DNA of 64,000 nt from Sporosarcina luteola. Its GTDB lineage: Bacteria; Bacillota; Bacilli; Bacillales_A; Planococcaceae. Under the pieces are notes generated by a model. It worked only from the letters and a program-made list of their open reading frames with translations. It was not told the origin of the DNA and did no database searches. This document shows, in pieces, positions 41,844 through 49,948 of the stretch. Both the position numbers and the translations under genes were made by a program. The first letter of the stretch is position 1. Every line of letters starts with the position of its first letter. Location: contig NZ_JAMBOI010000003.1 of NCBI RefSeq assembly GCF_023715535.1, positions 186,001 through 250,000 on the forward strand, read 5' to 3'.

Positions 41844-44800
41844 ACATCCAATCGAACAACAACTGAAAAATAGAATCCTCATCATAGACGGAGCGATGGG
41901 CACAATGCTGCAAGCGGAAGACCTCTCAGAAGACGATTTCGGTGGAGAGGAATATGACGGCTGCAACGAATACTTGAACATTTTACGGCCAGATATTCTG
42001 GACCGGATCCACAGGTCCTACTTGGAGGCGGGAGCGGATATCATCTGCACGAACACGTTCGGGGGCACCCCTCTCGTATTGGACGAATTCAGCCTCGGCC
42101 ATCAGGCTTCTGAAATAAACAAAAAGGCTGTGGAAATCGCGAAAAAGTGTGCAGCCGATTTCTCGACACCAGAGTGGCCGCGTTTCGTCGCCGGTGCAAT
42201 CGGTCCGACAACGAAGACGCTGTCCGTCACAGGGGGCATTACTTTCGATAAGCTTTCCGACGACTTCTACGTCCAAGCGAAAGCATTGATCGAAGGAGGC
42301 TCCGATCTTTTATTGATGGAAACGAGCCAAGACATGCTCAATGTGAAAGCGGGAACGATTGGGATCAAGCGGGCGTTTGACGAAACTGGCATCGAGCTGC
42401 CTGTCATGATTTCGGGTACGATCGAGCCGATGGGAACGACGTTGGCCGGTCAAAGCATCGAAGCTTTCTATATTTCAATCGAGCATATCAAGCCGCTGTC
42501 AGTCGGATTGAACTGTGCGACGGGACCGGAATTCATGACCGATCATCTGCGATCTCTTTCCGATTTGGCGACAAGCTTTGTCACATGCTATCCGAACGCT
42601 GGATTGCCGGACGAGGAAGGCCATTACCATGAATCACCTGAATCTTTATCAATGAAGTTGAAAGGATTTGCGGAAAAGGGTTGGCTGAATATGGTCGGCG
42701 GCTGTTGCGGAACAACGCCCGAACATATCCGTGCGCTTCGTGAAGCGGTGGACGGCCTCGCTCCGCGCCAGAAACCTGAGACTGGACACGAGCACGCCGT
42801 TTCTGGCATCGAACCGTTATTGTATGAACCATCTATGCGCCCGCTATTGATCGGCGAGCGGACGAACGTTATCGGGTCTAGGAAGTTCAAACGGTTGATC
42901 GTCGAAGAAAAATTCGAAGAGGCTGCGGAGGTTGCACGTGCGCAAGTGCGCGGCGGAGCCCATGTGCTAGATATCTGCCTTGCAAATCCGGATCGGGATG
43001 AGCTTGAAGACATGAAGAAGTTCATGCAGGAAGTCGTTAAGAAGGTGAAAGTGCCGCTCGTCATCGACTCGACGGATGAAAATGTCATTGAAGAGGCGTT
43101 GAAATTCTCCCAAGGAAAAGCAATCATCAACTCCATCAACTTGGAGGACGGCGAAGAACGCTTCGATGCGGTTCTCCCTCTTGTGAAAAAGTTTGGTGCG
43201 GCTGTCGTCGTCGGGACGATCGATGAAATCGGAATGGCGGTGTCGCGCGAACGGAAGCTCGAAGTCGCGGAACGCTCCTATGATCTGCTTGTGAACAAAT
43301 GGGGAATCGCTCCTGAAGACATCATTTTCGATCCGCTCGTATTCCCTGTCGGAACAGGTGATGCGCAATACATCGGATCGGCAGTTGAAACAATCGAAGG
43401 CATCCGGCTGATTAAGGAGAAGATGCCTCGTTGCTTGACGACGCTAGGTGTCAGCAACGTTTCCTTCGGGCTGCCCCCTGTCGGCCGGGAAGTGCTGAAC
43501 GCGGTGTACTTGTATCATTGCACCCAGGCAGGACTCGATTACGCGATCGTCAATACAGAGAAGTTGGAACGGTACGCTTCCATTCCCGAGAATGAAATCA
43601 AGCTTGCGAATGATCTGTTGTTCACAACGACGGACCAGACGCTTGCGGATTTCACTGCTTTCTACCGGGATAAAAAGAAGGAGAAAACTGAGGATGATAT
43701 TCCGAAGACGGTCCCGGAACGGCTCGCGTATTATGTCGTCGAAGGGACGAAGGAAGGCTTGATCCCTGACCTTGAAGCAGCGCTTAAGATGTACGATAGC
43801 CCGCTCGAGGTCATTAACGGACCATTGATGGAAGGTATGTCGGAGGTCGGACGCCTGTTCAATGATAACCAGCTGATCGTTGCGGAAGTGTTGCAAAGCG
43901 CGGAAGTGATGAAGGCATCGGTTTCATTCCTCGAGCAGTTCATGGAGAAGAAAGAGGACGATTCCGGTAAAGGGAAGATCATTTTGGCGACGGTCAAAGG
44001 GGATGTCCATGATATCGGGAAAAACCTCGTCGACATCATTTTGAGCAATAACGGGTACCGCGTCATCGACATCGGCATCAAAGTGACGCCCGCAACGTTG
44101 ATTGACGTTATTCGCAAGGAGAAGCCTGACATTATCGGGCTATCCGGTCTGCTTGTAAAGTCGGCGCAGCAAATGGTGATTACCGCGCAGGACTTCAAGG
44201 CGGCGGGAATTAATACTCCTGTCATGGTCGGAGGAGCTGCGTTGACACGTAGATTTACGGAGACGAAGATTGCGGCGGAATATGATGGACCTGTCATCTA
44301 CGCGAAGGATGCGATGCAAGGGTTAGAACTTGCCAACCGATTGCAAGGCGGCGACAGGGAGGCATTGTTGGACGAACTCGTCGAGAAGCAGGAGAAGCGC
44401 CTCGAGTCGGAAGCGATCCGGGCGGCGCGCGACACAGCGGTTGCAGTGTTGCCAAGGCCAGTGAAGACGGTGCGGGAAGATGCGCCTGTTTTCGTGCCAT
44501 CCGATTTGCGCAGGCGTGTTTTGAGAGATTATTCCGTTTCGCATTTATATCCGTACGTCAATATGCGGACGCTGATCGGCCATCATTTAGGGTTGCGCGG
44601 CAATGTCGACAAAATGCTTACGGACGGCGAGGAGCGCGCTGTGCAGCTTCACGAAATGGTTACGGGTTTCCTCGAGTCAGGCAACTTATCGGCATCTGGC
44701 CTATATCAGTTCTTCCCCGCACAAGCGGACGGCGACGATGTGATCATTTATGATCCGATTGATGCGAAGACGGAAATCGAGCGCTTCACATTCCCCCGTC

Positions 44801-45273
44801 AAAGCAAGGAGCCATTCCTCTGCCTCGCCGACTATTTGAAAACGGTCGACAGCGGTGAAATGGATTATGTGGCACTTATGCAAGTGACGGCAGGACACGG
44901 CGTGCGTGATTTTGCGAACCAGTTGAAAGCCGAAGGGAAATTCCTTGAAAGCCATGCGTTCCAATCGACGGCGCTTGAACTCGCGGAAGGGTTCGCTGAG
45001 CGCATCCATCAGGAAATCCGGGACCAATGGGGATTCCCGGACGCAACCGACTTTACGATGCGCGACCGGTTCGCCGCGAAATACCAAGGGCAGCGCTTCT
45101 CGTTCGGTTATCCTGCTTGTCCGAACCTCGAAGACCAGTCGAAGCTGTTCGGTTTGCTGAAGCCGGAAGACATCGGCGTGCATTTGACGGAAGAATATAT
45201 GATGGAACCGGAAGCATCAGTGTCCGCAATCGTATTTGCGCACCCGGATGCAAGGTATTTTAATGTAGATTGA
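41836..45273 (+). CDS. metH: Cobalamin-dependent methionine synthase
   Basis: A 1145-residue MetH (E. coli 1227). Domains in order: homocysteine-binding (1-330; IIDGAMGTML and VGGCCGTTPEHI), pterin-binding (345-620; GERTNVIGSRKFKRLI), the cobalamin cap and B12-binding module with GDVHDIGKN (His725 the expected cobalt ligand), and a C-terminal reactivation domain (from about 890). The ATG at 41836 was preferred over a TTG two codons upstream. It needs vitamin B12, which is not made by any gene seen here. Confidence 0.96.
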   Translation: MPKHPIEQQLKNRILIIDGAMGTMLQAEDLSEDDFGGEEYDGCNEYLNILRPDILDRIHRSYLEAGADIICTNTFGGTPLVLDEFSLGHQASEINKKAVEIAKKCAADFSTPEWPRFVAGAIGPTTKTLSVTGGITFDKLSDDFYVQAKALIEGGSDLLLMETSQDMLNVKAGTIGIKRAFDETGIELPVMISGTIEPMGTTLAGQSIEAFYISIEHIKPLSVGLNCATGPEFMTDHLRSLSDLATSFVTCYPNAGLPDEEGHYHESPESLSMKLKGFAEKGWLNMVGGCCGTTPEHIRALREAVDGLAPRQKPETGHEHAVSGIEPLLYEPSMRPLLIGERTNVIGSRKFKRLIVEEKFEEAAEVARAQVRGGAHVLDICLANPDRDELEDMKKFMQEVVKKVKVPLVIDSTDENVIEEALKFSQGKAIINSINLEDGEERFDAVLPLVKKFGAAVVVGTIDEIGMAVSRERKLEVAERSYDLLVNKWGIAPEDIIFDPLVFPVGTGDAQYIGSAVETIEGIRLIKEKMPRCLTTLGVSNVSFGLPPVGREVLNAVYLYHCTQAGLDYAIVNTEKLERYASIPENEIKLANDLLFTTTDQTLADFTAFYRDKKKEKTEDDIPKTVPERLAYYVVEGTKEGLIPDLEAALKMYDSPLEVINGPLMEGMSEVGRLFNDNQLIVAEVLQSAEVMKASVSFLEQFMEKKEDDSGKGKIILATVKGDVHDIGKNLVDIILSNNGYRVIDIGIKVTPATLIDVIRKEKPDIIGLSGLLVKSAQQMVITAQDFKAAGINTPVMVGGAALTRRFTETKIAAEYDGPVIYAKDAMQGLELANRLQGGDREALLDELVEKQEKRLESEAIRAARDTAVAVLPRPVKTVREDAPVFVPSDLRRRVLRDYSVSHLYPYVNMRTLIGHHLGLRGNVDKMLTDGEERAVQLHEMVTGFLESGNLSASGLYQFFPAQADGDDVIIYDPIDAKTEIERFTFPRQSKEPFLCLADYLKTVDSGEMDYVALMQVTAGHGVRDFANQLKAEGKFLESHAFQSTALELAEGFAERIHQEIRDQWGFPDATDFTMRDRFAAKYQGQRFSFGYPACPNLEDQSKLFGLLKPEDIGVHLTEEYMMEPEASVSAIVFAHPDARYFNVD

Positions 45274-45280
45274 AGAGTGA

Positions 45281-45309
45281 AGTCGCCTCCTTTGTGGGGC
45301 GGCTTTTTC
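45281..45309 (+). terminator. Terminator of the yitJ-metH operon
   Basis: AGTCGCCTCC pairs with GGGGCGGCT (with two mismatches) around TTTGT, followed by TTTTTCG, eight bases past the metH stop. Confidence 0.8.
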
Positions 45310-45318
45310 GTTTGCGGT

Positions 45319-45432
45319 TTGGGCGCGGATAGCGACTTCTTGAGCGCGAACTCAAATTCTTGAGCGAGGAACAACACTTCTTGAGCGCGGACTCCATTTC
45401 TTGAGCGCGGAACTCCATTTCTTGAGCGCGGA
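45319..45432. repeat. 20/21-bp phased array, core TTGAGCGCGG, 6 copies (array C)
   Basis: Cores start at 45319 (TTGGGCGCGG), 45340, 45360, 45381, 45401 and 45422, so steps alternate 21, 20, 21, 20, 21. Linkers are pyrimidine-rich and end in ATTTC or ACTTC. The core TTG..CGCGGAAC is related to that of the 3847-4214 array. It lies between two converging terminators (metH and the coat protein gene). Confidence 0.93.
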
Positions 45433-45470
45433 TAGTCCTATGTGCATAAACTTCCCCCCCGACGCGATTC

Positions 45471-45521
45471 AAAAAACAAAAAAGCTGTCCCTTTGTCGAT
45501 GTGCTCGACGCCGGTGACAGC
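45471..45521 (-). terminator. Terminator after the CotD-like gene
   Basis: GCTGTC and GACAGC close a stem with an inner CGTCGA/TCGAC helix; on the minus strand TTTTTTGTTTTTT follows. Confidence 0.85.
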
Positions 45522-45531
45522 GGTTTGGATA

Positions 45532-45885
45532 TTAAAACCCTCTTCTCCCGAAGCCGAAGAAGCCTCTGCCCCTTCTACCGAAACCAGGCTCTTGACCAGG
45601 ATAAACCGGCGCGCCCATTACGTTTTCCGTTGTCTCCGTAAAATAGTGCCGCGGCGTGACAACAGGATGCGTCCTATTGACGTTGACAATCGGATGAATA
45701 TACGGTTGTTCTACCGGGAAGAATTGGTCGTTGAAACGACATTGTGTCGGGCATACGATTGGTTGCATTGGTTGCATTTGCGGCATTTGTTGGTTCATAG
45801 GAAGCATGTGGCTTCCTCCACAATGTCCTCCGCAACGCCCTCCACAATGTCCTCCACAGTGTCCATGGTGCATCATCATCTTCAC
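45532..45885 (-). CDS. CotD-family spore coat protein with GHCGG repeats
   Basis: A 117-residue protein. Residues 4-24 are a Cys/His/Gly-rich run of GHCGG/GRCGG repeats, then a Met/Gln-rich linker. A CotD-like core follows (PIVCPTQCRFNDQFFPVEQPYIHPIVNVNRTHPVVTPRHYF), matching the PTHC...HIHPQHTTNVNHQ...HYFPHT pattern of B. subtilis CotD. The tail is GFGRRGRGFFGFGRRGF. CotD is an inner-coat protein made late in the mother cell. GGAGGGGGTG lies before the ATG; no clear sigma-K promoter was found. Supports a spore-forming host. Confidence 0.82.
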   Translation of the reverse strand: MKMMMHHGHCGGHCGGRCGGHCGGSHMLPMNQQMPQMQPMQPIVCPTQCRFNDQFFPVEQPYIHPIVNVNRTHPVVTPRHYFTETTENVMGAPVYPGQEPGFGRRGRGFFGFGRRGF

Positions 45886-46002
45886 TCACCCCCTCCTATC
45901 TATTACATGTGAAAATGGACGGGACATACGGGCGAGCGACCATGGACGGAGAAATTCACTAGTCATTTGTTCTGTGTGCTTGTCTCTGCCTTTTCAGCAT
46001 AT

Positions 46003-47433
46003 TTATTTCCCTTTCACTTGTTGAAGAGCCTCTAATGCCCGCTTTCTGGCAGTAGCATGATCGACAATCGGCGAAGGATAGGTAACGCCGATTTGAATGC
46101 TCGCCTCCTCCAATACAGAGGTCGGTGCTTCCCACGGTCTGTGGATATACGGAGCTTGCAGACCGGAAAGCTCCGGCACCCATTTCCGTATATACTCGCC
46201 ATCCGGGTCAAACTTCTCGCTTTGTAGGAACGGGTTGAAGATTCTAAAGTAAGGGGCGGCGTCAATGCCGCATCCAGTTACCCACTGCCACCCCATTGCG
46301 TTGTTGGCGGTATCAAAATCGAGGAGGGTATGCTTGAACCACTCGTAGCCCTCTTGCCACGGAATCAGCAGATGCTTGACTAAAAACGAGGCGGTCACCA
46401 TTCGCACACGGTTATGCATGACGCCCGTCTCCCAAAGTTCCCGCATGCCTGCATCGACGAGTGGATAGCCCGTCTGCCCTCTCTTCCATTTCGTAAGCTG
46501 CTCATCCGTGCCTACCCAAGGGAACTCCGCAAATTGTTTTCGCAACGGGATCCGGGTGATGTCCGGAAAGTGGATAAGTTGATGGTAGGCAAATTCGCGC
46601 CACACTAGCTGTTTGAGAAACGTATCAATCGATTGAACTGACATTCCCTGGACTTCCTCATAAATGCCTTTTGCGGAATGCCACATCGCTTTTACACTGA
46701 TATTACCTGCAGCAATGTACGGAGAGAGCATGGAGGAGGTGCCACTTGAGATCAAGTCCCTCTCCTTCCCGTAATAAAACATGCCATCATCCGAGAATTG
46801 TTCCCACTTTTCAATTGCTGCTTGCTCACCAGGTTCCCAATACTCATGGAATTTCTGTTGCCATGGGTTCTTATGCACGAAACATAATGAATGTAAGCTA
46901 AGAGTATTAATTTCCTGCTCTATCCCTATCATCCCAACTGGGACAGGAAGCGGGCGTTCTACATCCTCCTGCATGCACCTCTTCCAAAAGGAAGTGAACA
47001 CTTTATAAGGTTCGCCTTGTTTATTCACTAGATCGGGATTGAATAATAGCTGTCCATGAAATGTCTGCACCTCTTTCCCTATCGATTCGAGCTGCGCCGT
47101 GATCCTCCTCCCTTTGCTCCGCTCGGCAGGCTCATAACGTTCATTGAAATAAACGGCTTCCGCATCCGCTTCTTCCATCACCTCGACAAGCGCATCAAAC
47201 TCATCTCCGGATTTAATAAAGAGCTTCAAGCCATGTGCCTGAAGCCCCTTTTCAAGAGTTGCCAACGAATGATAAAGCCACCATGAGGATGCTTCACTTT
47301 CCGCATATTCCCGCTTCTCTTCTTCCGACCAAATGAAGACAGGAATGACGATCCCCTCTATTGCCGCCTCCCACAAAGCGGGGTTGTCATGTAATCGAAA
47401 ATCTCTTCGAAACCATACAATCGTTCGTTTCAT
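46003..47433 (-). CDS. phr: Deoxyribodipyrimidine photolyase
   Basis: A 476-residue class I CPD photolyase. The N-terminal antenna-binding Rossmann domain begins RTIVWFRRDFRLHDNPAL, and the C-terminal FAD domain has LVWREFAYHQL, GQTGYPLVDAGMRELWETGVMHNRVRM and the WQWVTGCGIDAAPYFRIFNP segment with the expected Trp and FAD-contact residues. It repairs UV dimers using light. AAGGATGAGATAG precedes the ATG. Confidence 0.95.
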   Translation of the reverse strand: MKRTIVWFRRDFRLHDNPALWEAAIEGIVIPVFIWSEEEKREYAESEASSWWLYHSLATLEKGLQAHGLKLFIKSGDEFDALVEVMEEADAEAVYFNERYEPAERSKGRRITAQLESIGKEVQTFHGQLLFNPDLVNKQGEPYKVFTSFWKRCMQEDVERPLPVPVGMIGIEQEINTLSLHSLCFVHKNPWQQKFHEYWEPGEQAAIEKWEQFSDDGMFYYGKERDLISSGTSSMLSPYIAAGNISVKAMWHSAKGIYEEVQGMSVQSIDTFLKQLVWREFAYHQLIHFPDITRIPLRKQFAEFPWVGTDEQLTKWKRGQTGYPLVDAGMRELWETGVMHNRVRMVTASFLVKHLLIPWQEGYEWFKHTLLDFDTANNAMGWQWVTGCGIDAAPYFRIFNPFLQSEKFDPDGEYIRKWVPELSGLQAPYIHRPWEAPTSVLEEASIQIGVTYPSPIVDHATARKRALEALQQVKGK

Positions 47434-47457
47434 CTATCTCATCCTTCATGACAGGAG

Positions 47458-47532
47458 TCAATTCTCTTCTTGCAGCTTCAGGTCGGTCGTGCCTAAATCC
47501 TCATAAAGCTGTTCCAACTCGTCAGTACTCAT
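47458..47532 (-). CDS. Possible 24-residue peptide upstream of phr
   Basis: The minus strand reads MSTDELEQLYEDLGTTDLKLQEEN and stops 25 bases before phr, with AAAGGGCAAT before the ATG. It is acidic and helix-prone. It may be a small protein, a leader peptide or chance; no family was recognised. Confidence 0.3.
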   Translation of the reverse strand: MSTDELEQLYEDLGTTDLKLQEEN

Positions 47533-47600
47533 ATTGCCCTTTATCACTTTGGTTTATATCCTCATTTGCTTCGCCACAGTCGTGAACTGTTTACTATCCT

Positions 47601-48854
47601 TCAGACGGTCTTCGTACTAGCCTGCACCCGGTCATCATCCGGATCACCAAGTACACCTTCCGTCTGGGCAACAACAACTGCGCAAGCTGCATCTCCAGTG
47701 ATGTTGACAGCTGTGCGCACCATATCAAGCAGGCGGTCGACCCCTAAGACGAGGGCAATTCCTTCGACAGGCAGACCAACAGATGTCAAAACCATCGCCA
47801 ACATGATCAGCCCTGCACCCGGCACGGCAGCCGTCCCGATGCTGGCAAGGACTGCGGTGAGGACGACAGTGAGCAACTGCCCCATTGACAGTTCGATACC
47901 AAAGGCTTGAGCGATGAAAACAACTGCCGCCCCTTGCATGATCGCCGTTCCGTCCATGTTGATCGTTGCGCCTAAAGATTGTGTGAAGGAGCTGATTGAC
48001 TCAGGCACTTTCAGCCTCTCCTGTGCGGTTTTCATGGAAATCGGAAGCGTTGCCGCGGAGCTCGCCGTACTGAAGGCGACGACCTGTGCCGGAAAGAAGT
48101 TCTTGAAAAACCAGATCGGATTCCGTTTGCCGAGCAAGGACACCGAGCCCCCGTAGACGACGACCGAGTGAATGAGAAGAGCGCCTAGGACAACAACCAT
48201 ATACATCCCCATCGCCCGCAGCGCATCGAACCCTTGACTGCCGACTGCTGATGCAATCAAGCCAAAAGCTCCGTATGGCGCAAACTTCATGACGAAAGTG
48301 ATGAGATACATGATTAGTTCATTAGATTGCTCCAGCAATTCGGTGACTCGCTCCACCCGATTGCCGAGCATTGCGATCCCGAATCCTACCAAGGCCGCAA
48401 AGAAGATGATCTGCAGCATATTCCCTTCCGCCATTGCAGTGATCGGGTTCGTCGGGATGATACCTAACAACGTGTCTGTGACAGGCGGTGCCTCTGACGC
48501 TTCATAATCCGCACCTGCCGTATCAAAGTTCCCTCCTGCACCTGGCTTCAGTATGAGTGCCAAAGAGAGGGCAATGATGATGGCAATAGCAGTTGTAGCC
48601 AGGAAATACCCCAATGTCTTCCCGCCAATCCTTCCTAACTTCTTAGGATCACCAATGCCAATCGTTCCAAGCGCGATGGAAACGAAGACGACCGGTATGA
48701 CAAGCATCTTCATGAGGTTCAGGAAGATGATTCCTAACGGCTTGAACAGAAACTTATCCGCTACCCCGAAAATTCCAGGGGCAAACAAGTTCAAAATCAG
48801 TCCGACAACGACACCAACAATGAGGGCGATAATAATATTGCGTGCTAACTTCAT
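47601..48854 (-). CDS. Dicarboxylate/amino acid:cation symporter (DAACS family)
   Basis: A 417-residue polytopic transporter of the GltP/GltT/DctP type. The serine-rich hairpin AFSTASSAATLPISM and the substrate/cation site SLGATINMDGTAIMQGAAVVFIAQAFG are present, with VPGAGLIMLAMVL and the D-R-T-NITGDA motif in the last helices. It probably imports glutamate/aspartate or C4-dicarboxylates with Na+ or H+; the substrate cannot be fixed from sequence. It is monocistronic. Confidence 0.92.
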   Translation of the reverse strand: MKLARNIIIALIVGVVVGLILNLFAPGIFGVADKFLFKPLGIIFLNLMKMLVIPVVFVSIALGTIGIGDPKKLGRIGGKTLGYFLATTAIAIIIALSLALILKPGAGGNFDTAGADYEASEAPPVTDTLLGIIPTNPITAMAEGNMLQIIFFAALVGFGIAMLGNRVERVTELLEQSNELIMYLITFVMKFAPYGAFGLIASAVGSQGFDALRAMGMYMVVVLGALLIHSVVVYGGSVSLLGKRNPIWFFKNFFPAQVVAFSTASSAATLPISMKTAQERLKVPESISSFTQSLGATINMDGTAIMQGAAVVFIAQAFGIELSMGQLLTVVLTAVLASIGTAAVPGAGLIMLAMVLTSVGLPVEGIALVLGVDRLLDMVRTAVNITGDAACAVVVAQTEGVLGDPDDDRVQASTKTV

Positions 48855-48953
48855 GGCGATTCCTCCCCTATCTATTTCCCGGAAGCAATAAAGTGAAAAT
48901 GCTCTCTGTCTATCTATCCCTCATTTTCTTAATTTTAAAACTTCAATCCTCTC

Positions 48954-48992
48954 AAAATAAAAAGAGCTGTCCCCTTTGATTGGAGACAGCCC
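48954..48992 (-). terminator. Terminator after the 57-residue gene
   Basis: GGGCTGTC pairs with GACAGCTC, with an inner CC/GG, and is followed on the minus strand by TTTTTATTTT. It lies 15 bases past the stop of the small gene. Confidence 0.85.
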
Positions 48993-49008
48993 TGTAGTCA
49001 TACTTTTA

Positions 49009-49182
49009 TTATTGATATACTTGCGGTAATTCTCTTGGATCAAATCCGGCAGTTTCTTTCCTATTCTTTGTATACTGCGGATAGTGGACAGGTGAACCTT
49101 CGTCGATCATCTCAAGCGATGCGATGAAATCAGGATCCTGTCTCAGTTCCATTTCGTACGGATCAATGAATACGCGTTCCAT
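49009..49182 (-). CDS. Small hypothetical protein, 57 residues
   Basis: Reads MERVFIDPYEMELRQDPDFI... and ends GFDPRELPQVYQ. A good AAGGAGAGTGATTG site precedes the ATG and an intrinsic terminator follows the stop, so it looks like a real transcription unit. It is acidic, proline- and tyrosine-rich, with no membrane segment or cysteine. I do not recognise the family. Confidence 0.7.
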   Translation of the reverse strand: MERVFIDPYEMELRQDPDFIASLEMIDEGSPVHYPQYTKNRKETAGFDPRELPQVYQ

Positions 49183-49385
49183 TCAATCACTCTCCTTCAT
49201 CTGGTACCCAAGGCAAATGTGACGTGAAATGAAGACGATAACCGCAATTGGAAACCTCACGGAACCATCTCTCGCTACCTTTTATTATACCAAATTTTCT
49301 GTTTTAAGTAAAGAATTGCAGATTGCGTTTCTTTTCACTCAATAAGGATATAATAATACTAAGCATGTCGGAAGGAGACATTACG

Positions 49386-49778
49386 ATGAAGCGGATTGTA
49401 TTATTCGACGGGGAATGCAACTTTTGCAATTCCAGTGTCCAATTCATAATCAAACGGGATCCTGCTGCCCACTTCTTATTCTCTTCATTGCAAAGCGAGA
49501 CCGGTGAAAAGTATGTGAAACAATTTAACATTCCGGAGGATGTCGACAGCATCGTGTTGATTGAAAACGGAAAGGCATACACAAAATCGTCCGCTGCCCT
49601 CCATATCGCAAAGAAGTTGGACGGTTTATGGCATCTGTTATTTCTATTTATACTCGTCCCACGTAAAATCCGTGACGGCTTTTACGATTATTTTGCCCGC
49701 AACCGTTATCGATGGTTCGGCAAGACTGAAGGGGCTTGCATGCTTCCTTCTCCGGATGAAAGGAAACGATTTATTTAA
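49386..49778 (+). CDS. DCC-family thiol-disulfide oxidoreductase (DUF393)
   Basis: A 130-residue protein with the eponymous motif FDGECNFCNSSVQFIIKRDP (D-x-x-C-x-x-C) near the N-terminus of a thioredoxin-like fold, and the YDYFARNRYRWFG C-terminal signature. GGAAGGAGACATTACG fixes the start at 49386. The substrate is unknown for the family. It is followed by a terminator. Confidence 0.9.
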   Translation: MKRIVLFDGECNFCNSSVQFIIKRDPAAHFLFSSLQSETGEKYVKQFNIPEDVDSIVLIENGKAYTKSSAALHIAKKLDGLWHLLFLFILVPRKIRDGFYDYFARNRYRWFGKTEGACMLPSPDERKRFI

Positions 49779-49787
49779 CAATATTCC

Positions 49788-49820
49788 GGTGCCTCTCCAT
49801 TTATGAGAGGCATCTTTTTT
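49788..49820 (+). terminator. Terminator after the DCC gene
   Basis: GGTGCCTCTC pairs with GAGAGGCATC around CATTTAT, followed by TTTTTT. Confidence 0.9.
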
Positions 49821-49948
49821 GTTTCGGTATAATTTTTCACATGTCCACATACAATTGGAGTGCAACTCGAGTTTGTCCAATTATCATTAGTGAAAATCAC
49901 TCCAGTCAGCAGGCAAGTCGTGAAAAAACAGTTCAAAAGGGAGGAATT

